Shown piece after piece: positions 51,766 to 60,368 of a stretch of 64,000 nt of DNA. The notes beneath the pieces were generated by a model. It saw only the letters and a program-made list of their open reading frames with translations. It was not told the DNA's origin and did not search any database. The stretch is from Microbacterium paraoxydans (lineage in GTDB: Bacteria > Actinomycetota > Actinomycetes > Actinomycetales > Microbacteriaceae): positions 2,418,001-2,482,000 of the forward strand of contig NZ_CP064873.1 in NCBI RefSeq assembly GCF_019056515.1. Reading direction: 5' to 3'. Made by a program: the position numbers and the translations under genes. Each line of letters starts with the position of its first letter. Position 1 is the stretch's first letter.

Positions 51766-54700
51766 TCCGGTGGTCGCCGAGGTCGAGGGGCTGCGTGTCG
51801 TTCTCCGCGCGCGGGGCCGACTCCGAGATGCCGAGCACCGTCGCGATCCGGGACGCCACCGTGCGCGGGTCGCTGTAGAGGTCGAACGCGTGCACGCGGA
51901 CGTAGTGCCAGCCGAGGCGGCGGAGCACATGCGGGCGCAGCCGGAGCGTCTCGCGCAGCGACTCCCCCCGGGACTCCGGATCGGACTCGATCACGACGGC
52001 CTTGCCGTTGTGCTGCGCCACGAGCGGCAGGAGCCCCCGGTAGTCGACGTCGACGGAAGCGCCGAGACGCCGGAGCTCCCTGGCCAGTGCGAGCGTGAGC
52101 GGGTCGGCCAGATCCTCCAGGCGCGCATCGCGGGCGCGCGCCGCGAGACCGCCGAGGATCGACATGAGCGTGGCTGCGCCGTGCTCGAGACGCCCGTCGT
52201 CGAAGGCCGAGGGGCGGATGGACGAGACGATCACCATGGAGCGCCGCGCCCGGGTCATCCCGACGGTCAGCAGCCGCTCGCCGTCCGGCGTCGACAGGTC
52301 GCCGAAGTCGCTGAGGACGCGGCCGTGCTTGGTGAGTCCGAAGCCGAGCGAGAAGATGACGCGGTCGCGGCTCTCGGCGACGGACTCCTCGAGCGTGAGC
52401 ACGGCGAACGGCTCCGCGGTGTCGCGGGCGACGAAGTCGGCGACGTCGGAGCGGCCGGCGAAGGCGGCGGTCACGGCGGCCCGCACGCGCTCCGCGTGAC
52501 GGGTGCTGGCAGTGACCACCATGAGCGACTCCGTCGGGCGGTGCACGGCGTGCTCGACGACGAGCGTGACGACGCGGGCGACCTCGGCGTCCGGGCTCTC
52601 GACGGCGCCGGACACGGGATCGGGCGTCCCGGTGCCCCCTTCGACGTAGTCGACGGTGAGGCTGCCCCGGCCCAGGTACGACCCCGCCCACGGAAGGGAG
52701 ACGATCTCGCCGCCGTAGAACGCGTCGTTGATGAGCTCCGCGAGGTCCTCACCGCCGGCACGGTAGCTCCGGGTCAGCGTCATCACGGGGAACAGCTCGG
52801 AAAGCCGCTCGAAGACGGAGACCTCGTCGAACGGGACCTCCTCCTCCCAGTCCTCCGCGGGGTCGACCGCGATGCGGAAGGGAGAGGGCCGCTGCGTGAC
52901 CGGGTCTCCGAAGGCGACGACCTGCCGGGCACGGCGGATCGCCGGGGCCGCCTCGGCGAGGTTGATGGCCGCGGCGTCGACGAGGAGCACGGTGTCGAAC
53001 TCCACCGCGTCCGGGATCTCCGGGACGAGGTAAGGCGACGAGATCCAGACCGGAGCCAGGACGTCGACGAGGGTCGGCGCGGCGCTGACGACCTCGGCGG
53101 CCGTCGTCGCGGACTGCGTCAGGGCGCGGCGCAGGTTCTGCGACTGCTCAGGCTCGTCGACGATGGCGATGCGCCACTGGTTCGCGAGCTGCCAGGCGAG
53201 CAGCGGTCCCGCCATCGCCGCGTGGGCCTCGTCGACCAGCCGGAAGTCGCGCTCGAGGCGGTCGACCACGGCGGTGTTCGCTCCGAGCAGCGCGCGGTTG
53301 TCCTGCAGCGCGCGCTCGAGGAGGGACTGCCACCAGGCGAACTCGAGCTCGTCCCCCACCCGCGCTTCGGAGACATGGCGAACCGAGAGCTCGGTCAGCA
53401 ACGGCTCCAGGCCGAGGAGGGCGAGCTTGTCACGCAGCTGCGCGCGCTCGACGAGGTTCTCGAAGACGTCGGACTTCGCGGCGAGACCCGCGAGCATGCG
53501 CACGAGTCGCGCGACCGGCAGCGAGGACAGCGGTTCGCGGCGGCCGAGTGCCGCGTCCAGCTCTGCCAGCTCAGCCTCCACCCGCTGCCAAGAGGCGAAC
53601 ACGTCGGCGAGGCCGAGCGGGATCTCCGGCGCGACGCCCGCGTCGACGTAGCGCTGCCACTGGGTGCGCTGGGTCTGGATGCGCAGCAGCGCCTCGTGCA
53701 TCTCCGTCACGTGCACGCCGGGGCGGACGTACTCCTTCGCGAGGCGGCGGAGGCGGCGACGGTTCGCTCCGGACATCCCGGGTGCGTCCCGGCGGGAGCC
53801 GTGCGCCTGGATGAGCTCCCCGAGCGGACGCTCGAACACCGTCGGGCTGAACCGGTCCAGGGTGTCGCGGATGCCCTGCAGCAGCTCGAGGTAGTCGCCG
53901 AGCTCGTCGATCGTCGAGAACGGTCGCATGTGCGTCTGCGCGATGAGCTCGTAGCCGCGCTCCAGCAGGGCAGGCACGCTGACGGCATGGAGGCGCCCGG
54001 CGAGCTCGTGGGCGGCGCGGGCGGCCTCGGTGCTGCCGAAGGTGACGCCGTACCAGGGCGAATCGTTCGGTCCGACGCGGAACTCGCCGAGTCGTGCGGC
54101 CTGAGCCAGTGCGGCGGCCGCCTCGGTGCGATCCTTCGCGAGCCGGCGCAGGGCGTCCACGCTCAGTCGGGCCGTGGTCGACGGCGGGACCGGCAGGGAC
54201 GCGAGACGGGTGAGGTGCCTGGTCGCGTCCAGGACGGAGGCGTCGAGGCCGGGGATCGGAACGGTCAGAGCGTCGCGATAGTCGCGGAGCACCGTGCGCA
54301 GCCGCACGAGCGCGTCGTCGACCTCGCTCACCTTGGGCGCGGTCGCCTTCTCGTTCCTGCCGATCGCACGGACGAGGTCTCGGCGCAGGCTCGCCGGGGA
54401 CACCGCGAGGCTGTCGAGGCCGATGCCGGCGAGGCGGTGGCGCACGCCGTCGAGCGTCGACCGGCGGGCCGAGACGACGAGCACCTTCTTGCCGGCGCGG
54501 ACGAGCTCGCCCAGCGCGTTGATGACGGTCTGCGTGCCGCCGGTGCCCGGCAGCGTCGCCACGGTGAGGGAGTGACCGGCGGTGATGCGGGCCAGCACCG
54601 CCTCCTGCTCGGCATCCGCGTCGAGGAGGAGCGTGTCCGAGGCGGGCGCGCGGTCGTCCGGACCGACGTGGTGCGGGACGGCGCGCGGTGCCGTGACCTG

Positions 54701-55477
54701 CTCGCGATCGCCGACGTGGCCGCCGAGGGCGTTGAGGACCGGGTGGTCGAGGCTGCCGCCGTCCTGGGCCATGGCGCCAGCGACATCGGCGAAGGTGGAG
54801 ACGACGAGTCGAGGCTCGACGGAGAACGTCTCGATCGATCGGGTCAGACCGCGCAGGCTGTCGATCACCGGCTGCGGCTTGAAGATGCCGCCGTCGTAGG
54901 CGAGCGCCGCGAGGGCTGTGGCGTCGAGCGACAGCCCGAAGTGCTCGCGGGCGACCCGGACGAGCTCCGGATTCACCTCGAACGCCCCCTGCAGCTTGAG
55001 CTCGAAGTCGGTGTGATGGCGGCGGATCGCGAGGGGTCGCAACAGGACAGGGGCGGCGAAGGTCGCCCCGCCGATGCGCCACCGCGCGACGCCGACGGCC
55101 AGGTGCACGGCTTCGATGCCGCGGACCGTGCGCAGCTCGGTGTTCTTGGCCGTGATGCGCTCGGCGGCCAGCCGCGCGGTACGCAGGCCCACCTCGTCGC
55201 GGAAGAGGTTGGAGAGGAGCGTCGACTTGCCGGTGATGAACTGCGGGAGACTGCCCGGGTGCGCCTTGGAGATGTCGATGCCGGATTCCGGCCCGTCGCG
55301 GAAGCTGCTCAGCGGCGAAGGGCCGCCCAGATCGGCGGCTTCGGCCCGCAGGCGCGTGCGCTCGGCCTCGGCGGCGTGCGCGATCCCGACTCCGGTGGAC
55401 GAGTCGTGCAGGTCACCGAGGGACACAGCGTTGTCCACCACTGTGCTGTTCGCAGACCTGCTTTCCCGTCGCCACAC
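51758..55477 (-). CDS. UPF1-like superfamily 1 helicase with degenerate ATPase motifs and C-terminal PD-(D/E)XK-like nuclease
   Basis: 1239 residues. SF1 motifs are traceable: LLLDADAEQEAVLARI (Q motif), PGTGGTQT at 310-317 (Walker A, Gly314 in place of lysine), LLVDAAAI (Walker B, Asp834-Ala835 in place of Asp-Glu), AFGDPVTQRP (motif III), LTRSYRAGG (IV) and SLGFGLTKHGR ... TVGMTRARRSMVIVSS (V-VI). A long helical insert (about 380-800) separates the two RecA lobes. The C-terminus (LALARELRRLGASVDVDY ... AVVIESDPES) resembles the MTES-type nuclease, with Glu1164 and Asp1166 as possible metal ligands. ATP hydrolysis looks impaired. GTG 55477 is chosen because TAGGGT lies six bases upstream. 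Confidence 0.82.
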   Translation of the reverse strand: MWRRESRSANSTVVDNAVSLGDLHDSSTGVGIAHAAEAERTRLRAEAADLGGPSPLSSFRDGPESGIDISKAHPGSLPQFITGKSTLLSNLFRDEVGLRTARLAAERITAKNTELRTVRGIEAVHLAVGVARWRIGGATFAAPVLLRPLAIRRHHTDFELKLQGAFEVNPELVRVAREHFGLSLDATALAALAYDGGIFKPQPVIDSLRGLTRSIETFSVEPRLVVSTFADVAGAMAQDGGSLDHPVLNALGGHVGDREQVTAPRAVPHHVGPDDRAPASDTLLLDADAEQEAVLARITAGHSLTVATLPGTGGTQTVINALGELVRAGKKVLVVSARRSTLDGVRHRLAGIGLDSLAVSPASLRRDLVRAIGRNEKATAPKVSEVDDALVRLRTVLRDYRDALTVPIPGLDASVLDATRHLTRLASLPVPPSTTARLSVDALRRLAKDRTEAAAALAQAARLGEFRVGPNDSPWYGVTFGSTEAARAAHELAGRLHAVSVPALLERGYELIAQTHMRPFSTIDELGDYLELLQGIRDTLDRFSPTVFERPLGELIQAHGSRRDAPGMSGANRRRLRRLAKEYVRPGVHVTEMHEALLRIQTQRTQWQRYVDAGVAPEIPLGLADVFASWQRVEAELAELDAALGRREPLSSLPVARLVRMLAGLAAKSDVFENLVERAQLRDKLALLGLEPLLTELSVRHVSEARVGDELEFAWWQSLLERALQDNRALLGANTAVVDRLERDFRLVDEAHAAMAGPLLAWQLANQWRIAIVDEPEQSQNLRRALTQSATTAAEVVSAAPTLVDVLAPVWISSPYLVPEIPDAVEFDTVLLVDAAAINLAEAAPAIRRARQVVAFGDPVTQRPSPFRIAVDPAEDWEEEVPFDEVSVFERLSELFPVMTLTRSYRAGGEDLAELINDAFYGGEIVSLPWAGSYLGRGSLTVDYVEGGTGTPDPVSGAVESPDAEVARVVTLVVEHAVHRPTESLMVVTASTRHAERVRAAVTAAFAGRSDVADFVARDTAEPFAVLTLEESVAESRDRVIFSLGFGLTKHGRVLSDFGDLSTPDGERLLTVGMTRARRSMVIVSSIRPSAFDDGRLEHGAATLMSILGGLAARARDARLEDLADPLTLALARELRRLGASVDVDYRGLLPLVAQHNGKAVVIESDPESRGESLRETLRLRPHVLRRLGWHYVRVHAFDLYSDPRTVASRIATVLGISESAPRAENDTQPLDLGDHRND

Positions 55478-55665
55478 ACTCACACCCTAGGCGCGACACC
55501 GTCGGAGATCGGTATCCACGGCGGGTTTCCGGTGAAAAACAGCCCGGCACCGCGCTCCGCCGACTACTCCTCCCCTCGTGTCCGCACGCTGCCGTTCTCC
55601 ACCGAACGCGGAACCGCTCCGTCTCGCGCCGTTCTGCGCCCGGATTCGGCGGCCAGGATGGGGAC

Positions 55666-56178
55666 ATGACTTTCCGCTATGACTTCGCTCCGACGCCCTT
55701 CGGCGACGCCCTCGCGGTCTTCTCCGACGAGGGCATCGTGCGCTTCGACCTCTCCGAGTCCGCAGACCCGCAGGTGCCGTGGCTGCTCGAAAGCGTCTCG
55801 CGGCAGCTCGGTGCCGTCCCGGAGCCCGACCCGGGCGCGGCCGACGAGCTCGTGCCGCTTCTGGACGCGTACTTCGACGGCGACCCCGTGCGCTTCGACG
55901 AGCATCTGCGTCTCGACTGGCGTCTCGTGGAGGGTTTCCACCGGGCGGCGCTGCACACCGTGTGCGACATCCCCTGGGGCCAGACCCTGAGCTACGGGGA
56001 GGTCGCGGTGCTGGCCGGCCACCCGGGGGCGGCGCGCACCGTCGGGACGGCGTGCCGCCTCACGCCGTTCTCGATCATCGTGCCCGTGCACCGGGTCGTG
56101 CGATCCGACGGCTCCGCGGGGCACTACGGCGGCCATCCGGAGCGGAAGCGCTTCCTGCTGGACCTCGAGTCGCGATGA
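55666..56178 (+). CDS. Alkyltransferase-like protein (ATL), methylguanine-DNA methyltransferase fold without the active cysteine
   Basis: 170 residues. The fold is that of O6-alkylguanine-DNA alkyltransferase: FHRAALHTVCDIPWGQTLSYGEVAVLAGHPGAARTVGTAC is the DNA-binding HTH with arginine finger. In place of the canonical PCHR the sequence has VPVHRVV, so residue 141 is Val (codon 56086-56088) instead of the alkyl-accepting Cys, and the preceding Asn-Pro is Thr-Pro. ATLs (E. coli YbaZ has PWHR) bind O6-alkylguanine without removing it and hand lesions to nucleotide excision repair. This protein is therefore probably a lesion sensor and not an alkyltransferase. Confidence 0.88.
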   Translation: MTFRYDFAPTPFGDALAVFSDEGIVRFDLSESADPQVPWLLESVSRQLGAVPEPDPGAADELVPLLDAYFDGDPVRFDEHLRLDWRLVEGFHRAALHTVCDIPWGQTLSYGEVAVLAGHPGAARTVGTACRLTPFSIIVPVHRVVRSDGSAGHYGGHPERKRFLLDLESR

Positions 56179-56190
56179 ACCCCGCTCCTG

Positions 56191-56229
56191 GGGTGCGGGC
56201 CCGGCGAGTAGGCCGCCGGGCCCGCACCC
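56191..56229. terminator. Perfect 16-bp bidirectional hairpin
   Basis: GGGTGCGGGCCCGGCG (56191-56206) pairs exactly with 56214-56229 around a seven-base loop, between the convergent ATL and ActP genes. No T run follows on either side. Confidence 0.7.
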
Positions 56230-56241
56230 GAGGAGGTCGCG

Positions 56242-57879
56242 TCAGTGGTCGACGGCCTTCTCCGCGCCGAAGCCGGTGAGCGAGCGCACCTCCATCTCGG
56301 CCGCCAGCTCGGGAGACTCGCGCCGCGTGCTGGTGACGGTTCCGAGCCAGCCGAGCGCGAACCCGAGCGGTATGGACACGATGCCCGGGTTGTTCAACGG
56401 CCAGACGGCGATGTCGATCCCGGGGATCATCGACGTCGGCGTGCCGGAGAACACGGGCGACAGGATGATGAGGATGATCGCCGAACCGAGCCCGCCGTAC
56501 ATGCTCCACACCGCGCCCCGCGTCGTGAACCGGCGCCAGAACAGCGAGTAGAGGATCGTCGGCAGGTTGGCCGACGCCGCCACCGCGAAAGCGAGCGCCA
56601 CGAGGAAGGCGATGTTCTGCCCCTGTGCCCCGATGCCGCCGACGATCGCGAGGATGCCGATGACGATCACGGTGCGACGGGCCACGCGGACCTCGCCGTT
56701 GGGATCGGGCTCGACCGGCTTCCCCGACGCGTCCTTCCGCCCCTTCTGGATGACGTTCGCGTAGATGTCGTGGGCGAACGACGCCGCCGCGGTGATGGTG
56801 AGTCCGGCGACGACCGCGAGGATCGTGGCGAACGCCACCGCGGAGATGAACCCGAGGAGCACCGGCCCGCCGAGCTTCAACGCCAGCAGCGGGGCGGCCG
56901 AGTTCACCCCGCCGGGTGCCGCGGCGATCACGTCGGCACCGACGAGGGCGCCCGCGCCGTACCCGAGCACGAGGGTCAGCAGGTAGAACCCGCCGATCAG
57001 CCAGATCGCCCAGACCACCGACCGCCGTGCCTCCTTGGCCGTCGGCACGGTGTAGAAGCGCATGAGCACGTGCGGCAGTCCCGCAGTGCCGAGCACGAGG
57101 GCCATGCCCAGCGACAGGAAGTCCCACGGGTTGGCGCCGTACTGCAGACCGGGCGCCAGCACCGCCTCGCCCTTGTCGGAGTTGGCCACCGCCGCCTCCA
57201 GGAGGGTGTTCAGGCTGAAGCCGTTGATCGCGAGGACCCAGATCGTCATCGCCAGGGCACCGCCGATGAGGAGCACCGCCTTGACGATCTGCACCCAGGT
57301 GGTGCCCTTCATGCCGCCGATGAGCACGTAGACGATCATGAGGATGCCGACGACGGCGATGACGACCGACTGCCCGATGCGCCCGTCGATCCCCAGCAGC
57401 AGGGACACGAGACCGCCCGCCCCCGCCATCTGCGCGAGGAGGTAGAAGAAGCAGACCGCGAGCGTGGTGATCGCCGCCGCCATCCGCACCGGACGCTGCT
57501 TCAAGCGGAACGAGAGCACGTCCGCCATCGTGAATTTGCCGGTGTTGCGCATGAGCTCCGCCACGAGCAGCAGCGCGACCAGCCAGGCGACGAGGAATCC
57601 GATGGAGTAGAGGAATCCGTCGTACCCGTTGATCGCGATGGCGCCGCAGATGCCGAGGAACGACGCGGCGGAGAGGTAGTCGCCGGCGATCGCGAATCCG
57701 TTCTGGGGCCCGGTGAAGGAACGACCGGCCGCGTAGTAGTCGGCGGCCGTCTTGTTGTTCCGACTGGCGCGGATCACGATGAACAACGTCACCGCGACGA
57801 AGGCGAGGAAGATCGAGATGTTGAACACCGGGTTGATGTCGAGGGCGACATCCTCGGTGGCCGTGCGGATGATGGTCAT
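56242..57879 (-). CDS. actP: Cation/acetate symporter ActP (SSS family)
   Basis: 545 residues with about 13 membrane segments. DYYAAGRSFTGPQNGFAIAGDYLSAASFLGI is the ActP signature, AVCFFYLLAQMAGAGGLVSLLLGI and RFYTVPTAKEARRSVVWAIWLIGGFYLLTL are typical SSS stretches, and the acidic C-terminus is cytoplasmic. It takes up acetate and short organic acids with a cation. Its ATG overlaps the DUF485 stop. Regulation is likely by the divergent LuxR-type gene. Confidence 0.93.
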   Translation of the reverse strand: MTIIRTATEDVALDINPVFNISIFLAFVAVTLFIVIRASRNNKTAADYYAAGRSFTGPQNGFAIAGDYLSAASFLGICGAIAINGYDGFLYSIGFLVAWLVALLLVAELMRNTGKFTMADVLSFRLKQRPVRMAAAITTLAVCFFYLLAQMAGAGGLVSLLLGIDGRIGQSVVIAVVGILMIVYVLIGGMKGTTWVQIVKAVLLIGGALAMTIWVLAINGFSLNTLLEAAVANSDKGEAVLAPGLQYGANPWDFLSLGMALVLGTAGLPHVLMRFYTVPTAKEARRSVVWAIWLIGGFYLLTLVLGYGAGALVGADVIAAAPGGVNSAAPLLALKLGGPVLLGFISAVAFATILAVVAGLTITAAASFAHDIYANVIQKGRKDASGKPVEPDPNGEVRVARRTVIVIGILAIVGGIGAQGQNIAFLVALAFAVAASANLPTILYSLFWRRFTTRGAVWSMYGGLGSAIILIILSPVFSGTPTSMIPGIDIAVWPLNNPGIVSIPLGFALGWLGTVTSTRRESPELAAEMEVRSLTGFGAEKAVDH

Positions 57880-58223
57880 GCGTCCGCCTGCGCCTTCTCG
57901 AGTTCTTCACGGATCTCGGACGCCAGGGGGTCGAGCTTCCTATTAGCGAATGCGACATACGCCATCGTGATGGCGAATGTCGTCACGAACTGACCGAGCC
58001 CGAAGAGCAGCCCGACGGTGATATCCCCCCAGACGCGCTGCGCCATGAAATCGCGGGCGAATGCCGCCAGCAGCACGTAGACGAAATACCACACGAGGAA
58101 GAACGCGGCGAGGGGGAAGATGAAGGACCGCTGCGTCCGTTTCAATCGCAGGAATCGAGGGGATTGCTCGACGGCGACATAATCGATCGCACCGTTCTGA
58201 GGGGGCGGAACCTGTTCGCTCAT
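57876..58223 (-). CDS. DUF485 (YjcH-like) membrane protein, partner of ActP
   Basis: 115 residues with two membrane segments (FIFPLAAFFLVWYFVYVLLAAFA and VGLLFGLGQFVTTFAITMAYVAF). DUF485 proteins are nearly always encoded just before actP, as in E. coli yjcH-actP. ATG 58223 is supported by AAGGAGG. An earlier in-frame ATG at 58241 would add MWQGGP and is less likely. Confidence 0.92.
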   Translation of the reverse strand: MSEQVPPPQNGAIDYVAVEQSPRFLRLKRTQRSFIFPLAAFFLVWYFVYVLLAAFARDFMAQRVWGDITVGLLFGLGQFVTTFAITMAYVAFANRKLDPLASEIREELEKAQADA

Positions 58224-58275
58224 GGGGCCTCCTTGCCACATGTCCGCTGCACGCGCGGCTGTCGCCGCCCGAGTG

Positions 58276-58291
58276 GTAGGGTCGACGCTAC
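58276..58291. promoter_or_regulatory. Candidate operator between yjcH-actP and the LuxR-type regulator
   Basis: GTAGGGTCGACGCTAC is palindromic at 14 of 16 positions around a central GTCGAC. It lies 52 bases upstream of the DUF485 start and about 41 before the LuxR-type GTG, so it is placed to control both. Confidence 0.45.
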
Positions 58292-58332
58292 GAAACGGGG
58301 AACGGTGCCGTCACCCCCGAAAGTAGGTATTC

Positions 58333-59190
58333 GTGAGCTCTCCGATCACCGTCGAATCCGAGGCCGAGCTCGTCGCCAACGCGGTGCGCGAGCTCGCGCG
58401 GCGCACGCGCTTCCCCGTCGCGTTCGGCGGGCTGATCGAAGAGGGCGTCGTGAGTGTCACGAGCATCGTCGGGGCCCGCACCCGCGCTCTCGACGGGCTC
58501 CGCGTGCGCCCCGAGCGCGGTCTCGGCGGCCGCGCCATGATGGAGCTGCGCCCGCGGATGACGAGCGACTACGGCTCCTCCCGCCAGATCACCCACGACT
58601 ACGACGTCTTCGTGCTCGGCGAAGGCCTGCGGACACTGCTCGCCCTGCCGATCGTCGTCCAGGGCCGCCCCCGCGGCGTGCTCTATGCCGGCGCCTGGGC
58701 CGAGGAGAGGATCGGCGGCGTGACGACGGCACCGGCGATGCAGGTCGCCCAATCCGTCGCCGATGAGCTGCGCATCCGTGACGAGGTGCAGCGCCGTCTG
58801 CGGGCCGCGTCCCCGTCGCCCGCCGCCGTCGCGCCGGCCCAGCGCGAGGAGTTGCGGGAGAGCTTCGCGGAGCTGCGCAGCATCGCCGCCACCGTCGACG
58901 ACGCCGGCATCCGCGCGCGGCTGGCGCAGGTCGAGCGCCGACTGCTGACCCTCGCCGGCGACGACCTCCCGACGACGACCGGCCCCGTTCCCGTCATCCA
59001 CCTCTCCCCGCGCGAGACCGACGTGCTCGCGTGCGCCGCCCTCGGATCGACGAATGCGGAGATCGCCGCGCATCTCGGTCTGCGGGAAGGCACCGTCAAG
59101 GCCTATCTCGGCACCGCGATGTCGAAATTGGACGCGTCGACGCGGCATGCCGCCGTGACCAAAGCACGTCGCGCGGGTCTGCTTCCCTGA
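58333..59190 (+). CDS. LuxR-family regulator with an N-terminal GAF-like domain
   Basis: 285 residues. The N-terminal sensor (LARRTRFPVAFGGLIEEGVVSVTSIVGARTRAL... LRTLLALPIVVQGRPRGVLYAG) looks GAF-like. The C-terminal HTH is VIHLSPRETDVLACAALGSTNAEIAAHLGLREGTVKAYLGTAMSKLDASTRHAAVTKARRAGL. It is divergent from the DUF485-actP operon and probably controls it, a guess from position. Start GTG 58333 has no strong box. The 90 bases after the stop hold the lsr2 promoter. Confidence 0.88.
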   Translation: MSSPITVESEAELVANAVRELARRTRFPVAFGGLIEEGVVSVTSIVGARTRALDGLRVRPERGLGGRAMMELRPRMTSDYGSSRQITHDYDVFVLGEGLRTLLALPIVVQGRPRGVLYAGAWAEERIGGVTTAPAMQVAQSVADELRIRDEVQRRLRAASPSPAAVAPAQREELRESFAELRSIAATVDDAGIRARLAQVERRLLTLAGDDLPTTTGPVPVIHLSPRETDVLACAALGSTNAEIAAHLGLREGTVKAYLGTAMSKLDASTRHAAVTKARRAGLLP

Positions 59191-59244
59191 ATCGGGCATT
59201 CTCCGCGACCGCGTCATACGGCGCCATGAAGGAGCGGCTTTTGT

Positions 59245-59280
59245 TGTGCGCATTCCCGCCGCCGCGATAAAGTCGCCGTC
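59245..59280 (+). promoter_or_regulatory. Leaderless lsr2 promoter
   Basis: TTGTGC (about 59244-59249) and TAAAGT (59268-59273) are spaced 18 bases. The -10 ends seven bases before ATG 59281. Confidence 0.6.
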
Positions 59281-59643
59281 ATGGCGAGACGAATTGTGCA
59301 CCAGCTGGTCGACGATATCGACGGCACCGTCCTGGAGGTCGGAGAGGGCGAGACCGTGCATTTCTCGCTGAACGGCACCTCCTACGAGATCGATCTGAAT
59401 TCCGCGCACGCCGAGGAATTGCGCCAGGCCCTCGAGCCGTACATCACGGCAGGGCGTCGGGCGGGATCCGGTGCGTCCACCGGCGGAGGGCGCTCCTCGT
59501 CCTCCTCCTCGTCGCGGAAGCGGCCCTCACGCAACCCCGAGGTCGCGGCGATCCGCGCCTGGGCGAAGGAGAACGGGTACACGCTCTCGGAGCGGGGACG
59601 AGTTCCGGCCCCCATCCTGGACGCGTACCGCGCCGCTCATTGA
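59281..59643 (+). CDS. lsr2: Lsr2 nucleoid-associated protein
   Basis: 120 residues, normal for Lsr2. The N-terminal dimerisation domain (ARRIVHQLVDDIDGTVLEVGEGETVHFSLNGTSYEIDLN) is followed by a Ser/Gly-rich linker. The DNA-binding C-terminus (NPEVAAIRAWAKENGYTLSERGRVPAPILDAY) has the Arg-Gly-Arg AT-minor-groove hook. Lsr2 silences AT-rich, often foreign, DNA. The AT-rich patches at 35.1 and 60.3 kb are natural candidates for its binding, by inference. Confidence 0.96.
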   Translation: MARRIVHQLVDDIDGTVLEVGEGETVHFSLNGTSYEIDLNSAHAEELRQALEPYITAGRRAGSGASTGGGRSSSSSSSRKRPSRNPEVAAIRAWAKENGYTLSERGRVPAPILDAYRAAH

Positions 59644-59648
59644 TCCGG

Positions 59649-59676
59649 TCCCGCCCCACCTCACGGTCGGGCGGGA
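59649..59676. terminator. Bidirectional hairpin between lsr2 and crtR
   Basis: TCCCGCCC (59649-59656) pairs with GGGCGGGA (59669-59676). The loop contains the crtR stop codon. TCTTC follows on the plus strand. Confidence 0.6.
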
Positions 59677-60293
59677 TCTTCGTGTGCGCCCTGCGCGGCC
59701 CACGGCTCGTCACGCAGGGTGATCTCCTCCGTCATGTCCTGGAGGAACCGGATCACCACATCGCGCTCCGCCGCCGACAACCGCGCGGCCGCGTAGAAGC
59801 GCTTGGCCTGCTGCCGCCCGACCGTCTCCATCGCGGCGTGCCTGGTCTCCGGAGTGATCGTGATCGCGAGGGCCCGTCGGTCTGTGGGATGCGGCGAGCG
59901 CCGGATGTGCCCGCCCTTCTCGAGCCGGTCGAGCAGCTTCGTCGTCGCTGCGGTCGAGACCCCGAGGTGATGGGCGATCCCGCTGGGGGTCGCCACCAGC
60001 GACCGATTCGCGCACACGATCAGATAGTGCAGCGCCCGCATGTCGGTCTCGTTCAGCTGCATGTACCGGCGCGACGCCTGCGACAGCCGCTGCTCGGCGT
60101 CGCGCAATCCGCCGAGCGCCTCCATGACGCGAGCGATCTGCCGCAGATCCTCCGGCGCGACGCCGGAGCGGTCGATGAGCGTGCTGCGCGGATCGCTGGC
60201 CTCGACGTCGTAGATCGCGCCATGGGTCAGGTCGTCCGGCCCCGCGGTCGCCGGCGCCTCGGCGACCGGGGTGGTGCGGGGCTCGGAGTGCAT
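59661..60293 (-). CDS. crtR: MarR-family regulator of carotenoid synthesis (CrtR-like)
   Basis: 210 residues. The winged helix is ALHYLIVCANRSLVATPSGIAHHLGVSTAATTKLLDRLEKGGHIRRSPHPTDRRAL. An N-terminal extension of about 60 residues precedes it. It is divergent from idi-crtEBI. In Corynebacterium the MarR protein CrtR occupies this position, represses the crt operon and is released by geranylgeranyl pyrophosphate, so the same role is likely here. TAACAT lies six bases before ATG 60293 (leaderless). Confidence 0.88.
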   Translation of the reverse strand: MHSEPRTTPVAEAPATAGPDDLTHGAIYDVEASDPRSTLIDRSGVAPEDLRQIARVMEALGGLRDAEQRLSQASRRYMQLNETDMRALHYLIVCANRSLVATPSGIAHHLGVSTAATTKLLDRLEKGGHIRRSPHPTDRRALAITITPETRHAAMETVGRQQAKRFYAAARLSAAERDVVIRFLQDMTEEITLRDEPWAAQGAHEDPARP

Positions 60294-60368
60294 GCGATCA
60301 TGTTACACACCAACAGCTTCATGCTAAGTTGATATTTCGCCAGGTTAGCTAAACGACGAGAGGGCGCC
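60294..60368. promoter_or_regulatory. crtR-idi divergent control region
   Basis: 75 AT-rich bases. TTAGCTAA (60345-60352) is a perfect palindrome, and TTGATA (60329-60334) is a candidate -35 for the operon. On the minus strand TAACAT (60305-60300) is the crtR -10. A MarR dimer at the palindrome would block the operon promoter. Confidence 0.55.

Noticed and set aside
51770..55669. A 1299-residue frame on the plus strand opposite the helicase
   Set aside because: Arg/Val/Glu-rich composition of a GC-rich shadow frame. The minus-strand frame shows real SF1 motifs.
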